From NCBI GenBank assembly GCA_947441075.1, contig CANESK010000009.1, positions 1-36,934 of the forward strand: 36,934 nucleotides of DNA. Reading direction: 5' to 3'. A program made the position numbers and the translations under genes. Source of the DNA: Verrucomicrobia subdivision 6 bacterium (GTDB taxonomy: Bacteria; Verrucomicrobiota; Verrucomicrobiia; Methylacidiphilales; Verrucolacustridaceae). This document shows, in pieces, positions 25,145 to 35,266 of this stretch (positions within the stretch are counted from its first letter, which is position 1; the number at the start of each line of letters is the position of its first letter). The notes under the pieces are model-generated. The model was not told the DNA's origin and did no database searches. It saw only the letters and a list, made by a program, of their open reading frames with translations.

Positions 25145-26889
25145 ATTCCCGGATACGAGTGATGGCGGTCACCGGGGTCTTGGCGACGGCCTTCACGGTG
25201 GTGTCGGTGAAATTAATTTGGATTCAGTTGGTGAAGCAGGATGTTTATCGGGAAAAGGCGATTCGCATGCATACGAACGGGGAGCCGGTGGCGGCGCAAA
25301 GGGGATCGATTTTGGATGTGAGTGGGCGGGTTTTAGCGCAAAGCATGCCGTTGATCGAAGTGCGGTTAGATGGAAAGGTGCTGGGGGAGCGTCCGAAGGA
25401 GTTGCCGGTTTTGGCGGGATTGCTGGGAGTATCCGCAGAGTGGCTCAAGGGCCAGGCCGATCCCGGAAATCGGTATCAAAAGATTGCGGAAGGCTTAACG
25501 GCAGAGATGGAAGGTAAGATACTTGCGGCCAAACTTACTTGTATTCAGCTGAAGCGAAAGACAGTGCGAAATTATCCGAACGGAACGGAGACGGCGCAAG
25601 TGTTGGGGTATGTGGATTTGCGGGAGCAGACGGTGATGGGGTTGGACCGGCCCATTTCGTTTGAGGTGGGGGAAGCTGGAGTGGAAAAATCGATGGATCG
25701 TTATTTGCGAGGCGTGGCGGGGGAGAGGCGGATCACCCGAGATGTGCACCGCCGGGAGATACCCTACTTTCGGTTGAGCGATCGTCCGGCGAGAGATGGA
25801 TACCACGTGGTGCTGACTTTGGATCAAAGCATCCAGCATATTGTGGAGCGGGAAGCGGATGACTTGCTGGAAAAATTCTCTCCCGAGAATTTGCACATTG
25901 TGGTGATGCGGCCGGCGACGGGAGAAATCTTGGCGATGGTAAGCCGACCCTCTTTTGATCCGAACCAGAGAAAGACATTTGAGGCGGAGGGGGTGAAAGA
26001 TCGGGGGTTAGCGGATACTTATGAGCCAGGATCAACCTTTAAGGTGGTGACATTGGCGGCGGGGTTGAACGAAGGAGTTGTCGACTTAGAGAGTCAGTTC
26101 TTTTGTGAAAACGGAGAGATGTTTTATGCGGGGCGTTCCCTGAAGGATCACGAGGCCTATGGGATGCTCTCGTTACGGCAGGTGGTGGCGAAGTCGAGCA
26201 ACATTGGTATGGCGAAGTTGGCGATTCAGCTGGGAGATGAAAAATTGTACGAGTATGCGCGGCTATTTGGGTTTGGGCAGAAAACCCAAAAAGGGGAGGG
26301 CGCGTTGCCCGGGGAGGAAGCAGGTCGGTTGAGCTCGGTAAAAAACTGGACGAAACTTTCGATCACCCGAATCCCGATGGGCTACGAGATCGCGGCGACG
26401 AATTTGCAGATGGCGTTGGCTTATGGGGCGATTGCGAATGGGGGGAAGCGAATGGAGCCACGTTTTGTCAAGGCGGTGGTGGATCGTGACAACCGAGTGG
26501 TTCTACAGTTTTTGCCGAAGGTGGTTTGTCAGGCGGTGAAGCCTGAAACGGCGGCGCAGGTGGTGGAGGCCTTGAGGGGAGTTGTGGCGGAGGAGGGAAC
26601 GGCGAAGGAGGCGGAGGTTCCCGGGTACGAAGTGGCGGGGAAAACAGGTACGGCACAGAAAATATCCAATGGGGTATACGCCAAGGATAAGCATCGGGCT
26701 TCGTTCATCGGATTTTTACCTGCGGATCGGCCTGAATTTCTGGTTTCGATCTTAGTCGATGAACCGAAAGGAAAAATTTATTACGGGGGTCAGGTGGCGG
26801 CCCCAGCCTTTAGTCGGATTGCAACTCAAGTGGCGCAGCAACTCAACTTGAACCGAGGAACGGTGGTGGCACGCCGAACGGCATTATGA
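25141..26889 (+). CDS. ftsI: Peptidoglycan D,D-transpeptidase FtsI/PBP3-like
   Basis: EPGSTFK (SxxK), SSN, KTGTAQK motifs; N-terminal TM; ATGA overlap with ftsL supports the start at 25141. Confidence 0.94.
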   Translation: MNSRIRVMAVTGVLATAFTVVSVKLIWIQLVKQDVYREKAIRMHTNGEPVAAQRGSILDVSGRVLAQSMPLIEVRLDGKVLGERPKELPVLAGLLGVSAEWLKGQADPGNRYQKIAEGLTAEMEGKILAAKLTCIQLKRKTVRNYPNGTETAQVLGYVDLREQTVMGLDRPISFEVGEAGVEKSMDRYLRGVAGERRITRDVHRREIPYFRLSDRPARDGYHVVLTLDQSIQHIVEREADDLLEKFSPENLHIVVMRPATGEILAMVSRPSFDPNQRKTFEAEGVKDRGLADTYEPGSTFKVVTLAAGLNEGVVDLESQFFCENGEMFYAGRSLKDHEAYGMLSLRQVVAKSSNIGMAKLAIQLGDEKLYEYARLFGFGQKTQKGEGALPGEEAGRLSSVKNWTKLSITRIPMGYEIAATNLQMALAYGAIANGGKRMEPRFVKAVVDRDNRVVLQFLPKVVCQAVKPETAAQVVEALRGVVAEEGTAKEAEVPGYEVAGKTGTAQKISNGVYAKDKHRASFIGFLPADRPEFLVSILVDEPKGKIYYGGQVAAPAFSRIATQVAQQLNLNRGTVVARRTAL

Positions 26890-28346
26890 AGCTGACCGAG
26901 ATCATGCAAGGGGTGGTGGTGAAGGAGTGGCAAGGGGGCAGGCAAGCGGAGGTTTCAGCCTTGGCTTATGAATCGACTGCAGTGGCGCCGGGATCCCTTT
27001 TCTGTACTTGGAAAGGAAAGGCGAGAGACGGGCATAGTTATATTCCTGATGCAATGGAGCGTGGGGCGGTTGCGATAGTGGCGGAGAAAAAGATGATGGA
27101 TTTGGCTGGGCCGAATATTCGGGTCGAAAATGGGCGAAGGGCGTTGGGTCGGATGGCGGCAAACTTTTATGGGCATCCCTCGAAAGAGGTTCAAGTGATT
27201 GGGCTAACGGGGACGAACGGGAAAACATCGACGGCGATGTTGATTCAAGCGCTTTTCGAAGCCGGCGGATTACGTTGTGGTCTTTTGGGCACGGTGGGGA
27301 ATGACACAGGAAAAGGGCGGGTTTCAGCGAAGCAGACAACTCCCGAGGCCTTGGATCTACAGCAATTTTTGGCGGAGATGCGGGAGAACGGATGTCGGGT
27401 GGCGGCGGTGGAGGTGAGTTCGCATGCTTTGGAACAGGGGAGAACGGAAGGAGTTGATTTTGCGGGTGCGGTCTTTACGAATTTGGGGAGAGATCATCTC
27501 GATTTCCATCAGAGTATGGAGGAGTACGAGGAGGCGAAGAGTCTGCTTTTCCGAGGATTGCGAGCGGGATCGTTTGCGGTGATCAATCAGGAAGATCCAG
27601 CGGGAATCCGAATGATGGCGCAGTGTGCTCCTGGGGTGCGGGTTTTGACCTATGGAGTGGAGCGGGGAGATGTGCATACGCGCGATCTGAAGATGGGGGT
27701 GGGTGGGAGCACTTTTATTCTGTGCACTCCCGAGGGTGAGATACCGACGAGTTTACCATGGTGGGGACGATTTAATGTTTTGAATGCGCTGGCGGCGGCG
27801 AGTGCAGCGATGTTGGGTGGACTCTCCGCAGAAAAAGTAGCGAGCGCTTTGGGTCGTGCGCCGGTGGTGCCAGGACGGATGGAGAGGATTCCTGGAGAAG
27901 GAGAAATTTCTGTATTGGTGGATTTTGCGCATACGGAGGAAGCAGTGGGGGCAGCCTTGGAGACAGTTCGTCCGTTGTGCCGTGGAAATCTTTGGGTGGT
28001 GTTGGGAGCGGGAGGGGATCGGGACAAGGGAAAGCGTCCGAAGATGGCGGCGGTGGCAGCGCGTTTGGCGGATCGGGTGATTTTGACTTCGGACAATCCA
28101 CGAAACGAGGATCCAAAAATAATCTTAAGCGAAATGGTGGCGGGGGTGCCGAAGGGTCGGGCGGTGGAGGTGATCGAGCATCGGGCGGAGGCGATTCGGG
28201 CGGCGGTGCTGGGGGCGAAAGCTGGGGATGTGGTTTTGGTAGCAGGCAAAGGGCATGAAGAGTTTCAAGAAATCCGTGGAGAGAAGATGCCGTTTTCTGA
28301 CCGTCGGGAGATTGAGCGATCGCTGACCGAAAGGAGTCGGGGATGA
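26886..28346 (+). CDS. murE: UDP-N-acetylmuramyl-tripeptide synthetase MurE (DNPR motif, probably meso-DAP-adding)
   Basis: GLTGTNGKTSTAMLI, HLDFH, GAGGDRDKGKRPKM, SDNPRNEDP; ATGA overlap with ftsI. Confidence 0.95.
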   Translation: MKLTEIMQGVVVKEWQGGRQAEVSALAYESTAVAPGSLFCTWKGKARDGHSYIPDAMERGAVAIVAEKKMMDLAGPNIRVENGRRALGRMAANFYGHPSKEVQVIGLTGTNGKTSTAMLIQALFEAGGLRCGLLGTVGNDTGKGRVSAKQTTPEALDLQQFLAEMRENGCRVAAVEVSSHALEQGRTEGVDFAGAVFTNLGRDHLDFHQSMEEYEEAKSLLFRGLRAGSFAVINQEDPAGIRMMAQCAPGVRVLTYGVERGDVHTRDLKMGVGGSTFILCTPEGEIPTSLPWWGRFNVLNALAAASAAMLGGLSAEKVASALGRAPVVPGRMERIPGEGEISVLVDFAHTEEAVGAALETVRPLCRGNLWVVLGAGGDRDKGKRPKMAAVAARLADRVILTSDNPRNEDPKIILSEMVAGVPKGRAVEVIEHRAEAIRAAVLGAKAGDVVLVAGKGHEEFQEIRGEKMPFSDRREIERSLTERSRG

Positions 28347-29725
28347 AGCCGCTTTCTTTGGCGACAATTGCGGATTTGGCAGGAGCCCAAGTGGTCAAGG
28401 GTAAGGGGGAGCGGGTGGCTTTTGGGGTGGGGATTGATTCGCGGACGGTGAAGCCGGGTGAGCTTTTTGTGGCGATACGCGGCCCGAAGAACGACGGACA
28501 TGAGTATGTGGTGGCGGCTTCAGAAAAAGGAGCGATTGCGGCTTTAGTTGAAAAAAGCGAAGTGGGGAAGGTTCCGCCTGGTTTCACAATCCTGCAGGTA
28601 GCGAATACCCAAGATGCCTTGCAGAAATTAGCGCAGGGCTATCGAAGAAGCTTATCGGTACGGGTAGCTGCGGTGACTGGAAGCTCAGGGAAAAGCAGTA
28701 CGAAAGAAATGTTGGCGGCGGTATTGGGAACAACGGGATCGACCTATCGGACTCCAGGTAATTTAAATAATCATTTTGGGGTTCCCTTGACCTTGTTGGG
28801 AATGGGAGCGGAGGATCGTTGGGCGGTGGTGGAGTTGGCCATGAGTGCTCCCGGGGAGATTGGACCCTTGGCGGAGTTGGCGGAACCTGAAGCGGGGTTG
28901 GTGACAAATGTAGGATGGGCGCACATCGAGGGGATGGGTTCGCGGGAGGCGACGGCGAAGGAAAAAGGCGCGCTGGTTCGGGCGTTGCCTGCATCGGGAT
29001 TAGCGGTGAGCAATGCGGATGATCCTTTTGAAAAACTAACCTTGGAGGGATGTCGGGCGCGTGTGGTCAGGGTGGGTCGTTCGCCCCAAGCGGATTACCG
29101 ATTGGAAGAGATGAAGTGTGGAGGAGAATCGACGCGTTTTGTTTGTGCCGGCCCGAAGGGGCGGATGGAAGTGTTGCTTCGGATCCCTGGAGCACACATG
29201 GCGATGAATGCGGCGCAGGCTTTTGCGACGGGAGTGGAGTTGGGAGCAGAGCCTCAAGCAGCGGCCTCGGCATTAGAGGGAATTGTTTTACCCAAAGGCC
29301 GATTGAAGTTGGAGAAGCATGTGGCTGGGTGGCTCCTAGACGATAGTTATAATGCAAACCCAGATAGTTTGGTGGCGGGTTTAGAGACTTTGGAAAGATT
29401 GCCTGGTTCGGGTCGGAATGTTGCCCTGCTCGGAGCAATGGCGGAACTGGGCTCATTCAGTGCGATGTTGCATGAGGAGGCGGGGGCGACAGTGGCGCGA
29501 GGATCGACTGGGTTGTGCTTTGTGGTTGGCGAAGAAGCGAAGTGCTTAGTGGACGGCGCCCAAAAGATTCGGGCGGGGAACTGGGTGCGATGGTTTCCTA
29601 GTCGGGAAAAGCTTTTACAGGCGTACGGGGCGGAAGCGAAAGAGGACGACAGAATCTTGGTCAAAGGAAGTCGAAAAGAAGGAATGGAAAAAGTTGCGGC
29701 AGGATTACGGGAGGGAAAACAGTAA
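28343..29725 (+). CDS. murF: UDP-N-acetylmuramoyl-tripeptide--D-alanyl-D-alanine ligase
   Basis: GIDSRTVKPGELFVAIRGPKNDGHEYV, AVTGSSGKSSTKEMLAAVL, NLNNHFGVPLTLL, DDSYNANPDSL. Confidence 0.95.
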   Translation: MKPLSLATIADLAGAQVVKGKGERVAFGVGIDSRTVKPGELFVAIRGPKNDGHEYVVAASEKGAIAALVEKSEVGKVPPGFTILQVANTQDALQKLAQGYRRSLSVRVAAVTGSSGKSSTKEMLAAVLGTTGSTYRTPGNLNNHFGVPLTLLGMGAEDRWAVVELAMSAPGEIGPLAELAEPEAGLVTNVGWAHIEGMGSREATAKEKGALVRALPASGLAVSNADDPFEKLTLEGCRARVVRVGRSPQADYRLEEMKCGGESTRFVCAGPKGRMEVLLRIPGAHMAMNAAQAFATGVELGAEPQAAASALEGIVLPKGRLKLEKHVAGWLLDDSYNANPDSLVAGLETLERLPGSGRNVALLGAMAELGSFSAMLHEEAGATVARGSTGLCFVVGEEAKCLVDGAQKIRAGNWVRWFPSREKLLQAYGAEAKEDDRILVKGSRKEGMEKVAAGLREGKQ

Positions 29726-30831
29726 TGTTGTACTACCTGAGCCTGCTGAGCGACTGGTTTGGCCCTCTGAATGTTTTTCAGTATGTCACTTTCCGAACGG
29801 TAGGGGCGGCGTTGACCTCGTTTGGGTTTTGTTTATGGATGGGACCCTCGGTGATTCGAGGCCTGCATCGACTGAAGCTTGGGCAACCGCTTCGGCGCAA
29901 AGAGGAAGTGCACCAGTTGGCGGATCTGCATGAGAAGAAGCAGGGGACGCCGACGATGGGTGGAGTGCTGATTTTGTTTTCACTGACTTTGTCCTGCTTG
30001 CTTTGGGGAAAACCGACGAATCCCTATTTGTGGTTGGCCTTGGGCAGTACATTGGCCTTGGGAATTTTGGGATTCTGCGACGATTACGCGAAAGTTAAGA
30101 AAAAGACTTCGGGTGGTTTGAGTGGCAGGCAGAAACTCTTGGTTCAGGGTTTAGTGGCGGCGGGAGTATCGGGGGCTTTGCTTTTGATGCCGCAGGCTCG
30201 AGAGGCAGCGCTGAAGTTACAAATTCCATTTATCCGGGAAGAGTTCTTTCTATTCAACCTACCGATATGGGGTGCGTTGCTTTTCTTTGTTTTTATTATT
30301 GTGGGCAGCTCGAACGCGGTGAATTTGACTGACGGGCTAGATGGCTTGGCCTCGGGTTGTATTTTAACGGTGGCGATGGTCTTAGGGCTGTTTGCCTATC
30401 TCTCGAGCCACGCGAGGCTTGCCTCGTATCTATTTCTACCCCGTGTACCCGGAGGGGAGGAGCTGGTTATTTTCTGTGCGGCTCTCTTTGGGGCGTCTTT
30501 GGGATTCCTATGGTTTAATTGTCATCCCGCCCAAGTTTTCATGGGGGATACCGGCTCTTTGGCTTTAGGGGGAGCGGTGGCGGTGGTGGCGATTTGCTTG
30601 AATCAAGAGCTCCTCCTCGCGGTGATCGGCGGGGTTTTTGTTATGGAGGCTGTTTCGGTGATTCTTCAGGTCCTTTCCTTTCGCCTGACGGGGAGACGAA
30701 TTTTCGCAATGTCGCCGATTCATCACCACTTTGAGCTCCGCGGTTGGAGTGAAACGGCGGTGGTGACGCGGTTTTGGATCCTAAGCGTGGTCTTTGCCCT
30801 AGCGGGTTTGGCCTCGCTCAAGCTGAGGTGA
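29725..30831 (+). CDS. mraY: Phospho-N-acetylmuramoyl-pentapeptide-transferase
   Basis: KKQGTPTMGGVLI, GFCDDYAKV, NAVNLTDGLDGLASG, FMGDTGSLALGG, PIHHHFELRGWSE; TAATG overlap with murF. Confidence 0.97.
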   Translation: MLYYLSLLSDWFGPLNVFQYVTFRTVGAALTSFGFCLWMGPSVIRGLHRLKLGQPLRRKEEVHQLADLHEKKQGTPTMGGVLILFSLTLSCLLWGKPTNPYLWLALGSTLALGILGFCDDYAKVKKKTSGGLSGRQKLLVQGLVAAGVSGALLLMPQAREAALKLQIPFIREEFFLFNLPIWGALLFFVFIIVGSSNAVNLTDGLDGLASGCILTVAMVLGLFAYLSSHARLASYLFLPRVPGGEELVIFCAALFGASLGFLWFNCHPAQVFMGDTGSLALGGAVAVVAICLNQELLLAVIGGVFVMEAVSVILQVLSFRLTGRRIFAMSPIHHHFELRGWSETAVVTRFWILSVVFALAGLASLKLR

Positions 30832-32177
30832 AAGGAATCTTGAGTTCATGGAACGGCAAAAAAATTATAGTGGTGGGGATGGGTCGCAGCGGAGTCGCGG
30901 CGGGCGAGTGGCTGCTTGGGCAAAAGGCGGAGGTGACTATGTTTGACGAGTCTACCGATGTTGCGGTAGCGGAAGTGGGACTTCGGATGAAAGCCCGCGG
31001 GGCGAAGGTGGTCACGGGGCAGAGGAGCGTGGTGGGAAAAGGTTTTGACCGGGCGATTCTGAGTCCGGGGATTTCGCCTGATCGCCCGATAATTCTGGAG
31101 TTGAAGGCCGCTGGGGTTCCAATCCTGGGGGAGTTGGAATTAGGTGCGCAGGCTTGTCTTTGTCCCGTGGTGGCGGTGACGGGCACGAATGGGAAAAGCA
31201 CCACGACGGAGTTGATCACACAGATTTTACAAGCGGCAGGGAAGCGGGCGGTGGCTTGTGGAAACTATGGAAAGCCTCTTTGCGAAGTGGCTCCCTTGAG
31301 TCGTGATCTCGATTGGGCGGTGGCGGAAGTGAGCTCTTTTCAGTTGGAGACGATCGAGACCTTTCGTCCACGGATCGCGGTTTATTTGAACTTAACTCCT
31401 GATCATCTGGATCGGTATTCAACCATGGAATCATATGCCGCAGCCAAGGAGCGGATCTTTGAGAATCAGAAAGCGGAAGATGTGGCGGTAATTAACAAGA
31501 AGCTGGTTTTGCCGAAGGGTCTAGGGAGGAAGGTCGCTTTTACGGCGGAGTCGAAGGGTGCGGAGTACACCTTAGAGGAGGGTTGGTTATGTGCGCATGG
31601 AGAGAAGGTGATGAGGCAGGATGCGACAAAGTTGCGGGGCGAACATAACGCAGAAAATCTTTTGGCGGCCTTGGCGGTGGCGGACGCGATGGAAATTTCC
31701 CGAGAAGTGGTGAAAAAGGTATTTTCCAGCTACCAGGCTTTGCCTCATCGATGTGAGGTGGTGGCGGTACGGGCAGGCGTAACCTGGATCAATGATTCAA
31801 AGGCAACGAATCTCGATGCGATGGAGCGAGCGGTCGGTGGATTAGTTGGACCGGTGATCTTGATTGCGGGAGGAAAAGACAAGGGATTCGATGTGAGGAC
31901 GAGTCGTCCAGCTCTCGAGGGGAAAGTGCGTGCGGTCTTCTTGCTTGGGGAGATGGCAGAGAAAATGGAGAAAGCTTGGAGTGGAGGGATGCCATGTCGG
32001 AGGGTGCAAGATTTAGGGGAGGCGGTGCGCAGAGCGGCAGAGATGGCGCGTGAGGGGGAGAATGTTTTGCTGAGCCCAGGATGCTCCAGCTACGACCAGT
32101 TTAAGAACTTCGAGGAAAGAGGAGAAAAATACAGGCAGTGCGTCATCGCTCTGCCACAGGAGGAAAACAAACCATGA
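30828..32177 (+). CDS. murD: UDP-N-acetylmuramoylalanine--D-glutamate ligase
   Basis: KIIVVGMGRSGVAAGEWL, AVTGTNGKSTTTELI, NLTPDHLDRYSTM, WINDSKATNLDA, LLSPGCSSYDQFKNFEERG. Start set at the GTG overlapping the mraY stop (GTGA); a TTG at 30840 is an alternative. Confidence 0.93.
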   Translation: MKGILSSWNGKKIIVVGMGRSGVAAGEWLLGQKAEVTMFDESTDVAVAEVGLRMKARGAKVVTGQRSVVGKGFDRAILSPGISPDRPIILELKAAGVPILGELELGAQACLCPVVAVTGTNGKSTTTELITQILQAAGKRAVACGNYGKPLCEVAPLSRDLDWAVAEVSSFQLETIETFRPRIAVYLNLTPDHLDRYSTMESYAAAKERIFENQKAEDVAVINKKLVLPKGLGRKVAFTAESKGAEYTLEEGWLCAHGEKVMRQDATKLRGEHNAENLLAALAVADAMEISREVVKKVFSSYQALPHRCEVVAVRAGVTWINDSKATNLDAMERAVGGLVGPVILIAGGKDKGFDVRTSRPALEGKVRAVFLLGEMAEKMEKAWSGGMPCRRVQDLGEAVRRAAEMAREGENVLLSPGCSSYDQFKNFEERGEKYRQCVIALPQEENKP

Positions 32178-33034
32178 GTGATGAACTGCTAGAATACTCA
32201 ACGAAACGTACGAACCCCACGGCGATGGAAGGTGAGCCAACCGAGCGCCCAGCGAAGACGGGAGGCCTCAACCGGCTTTCCACTATCTTCTTGGTAGTGC
32301 TAGGTCTGCACGTGGTAGTGATCGTCGGGATTAGTGCCTATCACCTGTTACGGGGTAATCCGGAAACAGGAATGACGGCGATTCCTGAAACGATGCCTGC
32401 CCCTCAAGCGGAAGTAGCCAAAGCGCCCGAAGCGGCGGCGGCTCCCGTGGCAGAGGTGGCGAGCACGATGCCTAGCCCTGACGATAAAGTCTGGCAAACG
32501 CAGGAGTCGGCCCCAACTGAAGCGATGCCTCCCGTCGCGGTGGCACCGGCACCGACTGCAGAGCGCAGTCACGTGGTGAGCAAAGGAGAAACTATCGCAA
32601 AGATCGCCAAGGCGAACGGGGTAACCTCCGCCGCCTTGATTCAGGCGAACGCCCTGAAGGGGACGACAGTGAAAATCGGTCAGAAGTTAATCATCCCTGA
32701 AGCGGCGGGAGCTGGGACCACGAAAAAAGCGGTGGTGACAGCCTCAACCCCAGTGAAAGCGGTGGTGGCGGCGGCGGCGAAGCAAGAGTCGAGTCCAACA
32801 GGAAGCTACAAAGTGGCTCCTGGAGACACTCTGGCAAAGATCGCAAAGAAGTTCGGAACCAAAGCGGATACCCTAGCCAAACTCAACTCCATCACCGACC
32901 CAAAGAAATTAAAGGTTGGGATGAAGATTCAAGTTCCTGGGGAAGCCTCGGCGAAGGCGGCGGTTCCTGTGGCGACGCCCGCTCCTGCCGGTCCGACCGA
33001 CATGGCGATGTTGCCGAAGCCGACTACGAACTGA
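32174..33034 (+). CDS. Membrane-anchored protein with two LysM domains
   Basis: Start MSDELLEYSTKRTNP via ATGA overlap with murD; TM LSTIFLVVLGLHVVVIVGISAYHLL; Ala/Pro linker; LysM modules SHVVSKGETIAKIAKANGV...QKLIIPE and GSYKVAPGDTLAKIAKKFGT...MKIQVPG. Confidence 0.9.
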   Translation: MSDELLEYSTKRTNPTAMEGEPTERPAKTGGLNRLSTIFLVVLGLHVVVIVGISAYHLLRGNPETGMTAIPETMPAPQAEVAKAPEAAAAPVAEVASTMPSPDDKVWQTQESAPTEAMPPVAVAPAPTAERSHVVSKGETIAKIAKANGVTSAALIQANALKGTTVKIGQKLIIPEAAGAGTTKKAVVTASTPVKAVVAAAAKQESSPTGSYKVAPGDTLAKIAKKFGTKADTLAKLNSITDPKKLKVGMKIQVPGEASAKAAVPVATPAPAGPTDMAMLPKPTTN

Positions 33035-33041
33035 GTTTACG

Positions 33042-34172
33042 ATGGGACGAAACACTGCGCGCACCCTACTCGTCTGCGTGGCCTTACTGATCGGGGCTGG
33101 CCTGATCATGTTGACCAGCGTAGGCGCGTTCTCAGCTGAGAATCGGGGCCAACCTCTTTTTTTCCTCCAAAGACAGTTGCTCTGGCTTGTGGTGGGAATT
33201 GGGGTGTGCGCGGTGTTGAGTCGATTGGATCCGAAGATTCTACTTACTCGAGGCGCTTGGATTCTTGGACTGGCGACCTTCTTGGTTGTCTTGTGTTTGA
33301 TTCCAGGATTGGGCAAGTCGGTCAAGGGTTCGGCGAGATGGATTCCGCTGGGGCCTTTTGCGGTGCAGCCGAGTGAGTTCCTCAAGTTGGCTACGGTGAT
33401 TGCGGCGGCGGCCTGGGTTCGGTTTCAAGGAGCCAAGATGAAGAGTCCTTGGCACGGACTAATCCTGCCCATGCTCATCCTGCTCGTGCCGGTAGGTTTG
33501 TTGGTCAAGCAACCTGATTTAGGTTCGGCGTTGTTCGTGATTGCGGCGGCTTCGATCGTGCTTTTTGTGGGTGGCGCACCGATCTTACCTTTAGGAATTT
33601 TGGGTCTCCTGGCGGCTGGGGGATTGGTGGCGGTGGCTTTGACCATGCCGGAGCGCCTAGATCGATTGGTGGCGTTCATGGATCCAGAGGCTCACCAGCA
33701 GTCGGGAGGTTATCAAGTGTCTCAGGCGCTGGTGGCTCTGGGATCAGGAGGAACCCGTGGAGTAGGTATCGGCCAGAGCATTCAAAAAATGTTTTATTTG
33801 CCAGAAGCGCATACCGATTTTATTTTTCCAATTCTGGGGGAAGAGCTCGGTTTGTGGGCCACGTTGTCAGTAGTTTTCATTTTCTTACTTTTTACACTGC
33901 TGGGAAGCTACATCGCTTGTCATGCCTCCGATCTCACGGGAATGGCGTTGAGCATGGGACTAACGACTTTGGTGGCGATGCAGTCGGTGGCGAATCTCGC
34001 GGTGGTCACGGGCTTATTACCGCCGAAGGGGGTGGGTTTGCCCTTTATCAGTTACGGTGGATCGAATTTAGTTCTTTGTTTGGCGGCGGTGGGGCTTCTG
34101 CTCTCGTTACATCGGCAAGCCCATTATGAGGAAACGGCCAAAAGTCGGCGTTTGGTAGGAAAGCACACGTGA
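33042..34172 (+). CDS. ftsW: Peptidoglycan polymerase/division protein of the SEDS family
   Basis: Multi-TM; WIPLGPFAVQPSEFLKLA, KQPDLGSALF, LPEAHTDFIFPILGEELGL, LPPKGVGLPFISYGGSNLV. Confidence 0.95.
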   Translation: MGRNTARTLLVCVALLIGAGLIMLTSVGAFSAENRGQPLFFLQRQLLWLVVGIGVCAVLSRLDPKILLTRGAWILGLATFLVVLCLIPGLGKSVKGSARWIPLGPFAVQPSEFLKLATVIAAAAWVRFQGAKMKSPWHGLILPMLILLVPVGLLVKQPDLGSALFVIAAASIVLFVGGAPILPLGILGLLAAGGLVAVALTMPERLDRLVAFMDPEAHQQSGGYQVSQALVALGSGGTRGVGIGQSIQKMFYLPEAHTDFIFPILGEELGLWATLSVVFIFLLFTLLGSYIACHASDLTGMALSMGLTTLVAMQSVANLAVVTGLLPPKGVGLPFISYGGSNLVLCLAAVGLLLSLHRQAHYEETAKSRRLVGKHT

Positions 34173-35266
34173 TCGGACTTATGGGACAACTAGCGATCGC
34201 TTGCGGGGGAACGGGAGGACATCTCTTTCCTGGATTGGCAGTGGCGGAGGCGGTACGGCGGCGCGGGCATGAGGTGTGTTTCTTTATTTCGAATAAGCAA
34301 GTGGATCATCGGGCCTTATCGGGGGCGGGAGAGGCGGCGCATGGAGTGGAGATTCCAGCGGTGGGTTGGAGCGGGGTTTGGGGAGCGGGTCGTTTTGGAT
34401 GGAGTCTGGTTTCGGCGGTACGAAAGGCAGGGGTCGAGTTGAAAAAATTTAAAGCTGGAGGGGTTTTAGGCATGGGGGGATTTGTCTCGGGTGCGGCAGT
34501 GGGGGCAGCGCGGTTGGCAGGGCTTCCTTATTTTCTTCATGAATCGAATGCGATTCCTGGACGGGCAACCCGATGGTTATCGCGTGGGGCAGAAAAAGTA
34601 TTTCTGGGATTTGAAGAGTGTAGGTCTTATCTGGTAGGGGCGAAGGTGGAGGTAACCGGGACACCCGTGCGGGCGCGTTTAGGCGGAATAGGCAAAGAGG
34701 AAGCGTTGAAGAGACTGGGGCTCCATCCTGGACGCCATCTGGTGGCGGTGGTCGGAGGAAGCCAAGGTGCGCGGGGTTTAAATGAAGCAATGCTTCGCGG
34801 GTTAGGGGCGCTGGAGAGCCAAGCGCAGAAGATACAGATTTTGCATGTGGCGGGAGAAGCGCAGGTGGAGAAGGTGCGAAAGGGGTATGCTGGCAGCGGT
34901 TTTCATGCGGTGGTCGTAGGATTCTGCGATGAAATGGAGGCGGTTTATGCGGCAGCAGAGTTGGTAGTTTCGAGGTCAGGTGCGGGAACTTTGGCGGAGT
35001 TAGCGATTTGTGGGGTGCCTGCGATTCTGGTGCCATTTCCCGCAGCTGCGGGGAATCATCAAATGGCTAACGCGAGGGCGTACAGCCAAGCAGGAGCGGC
35101 GGAGGTGATCGAAGAAAAATATTTAGTAGGGACAGAGTTGGGACAGAGGATCGCTCGATTGTTGATGGAGAAAACTCGGCGTGATCGGATGGGTCAGTTG
35201 GCTCATGAAAAACAGAGTTTGGCGGCCTCAGAAAAAATTGCGGAGGCGATTGACCATGTCCTTTGA
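34169..35266 (+). CDS. murG: UDP-N-acetylglucosamine--undecaprenyl-P-P-MurNAc-pentapeptide GlcNAc transferase
   Basis: ACGGTGGHLFPGLAVAEAVRRRGHEV, GMGGFVSGAAVGAARLAGLPYFLHESNAIPGRATRW, GGSQGARGLNEA, SRSGAGTLAELAICGVPAILVPFPAAAGNHQMANA. Confidence 0.96.
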   Translation: MIGLMGQLAIACGGTGGHLFPGLAVAEAVRRRGHEVCFFISNKQVDHRALSGAGEAAHGVEIPAVGWSGVWGAGRFGWSLVSAVRKAGVELKKFKAGGVLGMGGFVSGAAVGAARLAGLPYFLHESNAIPGRATRWLSRGAEKVFLGFEECRSYLVGAKVEVTGTPVRARLGGIGKEEALKRLGLHPGRHLVAVVGGSQGARGLNEAMLRGLGALESQAQKIQILHVAGEAQVEKVRKGYAGSGFHAVVVGFCDEMEAVYAAAELVVSRSGAGTLAELAICGVPAILVPFPAAAGNHQMANARAYSQAGAAEVIEEKYLVGTELGQRIARLLMEKTRRDRMGQLAHEKQSLAASEKIAEAIDHVL

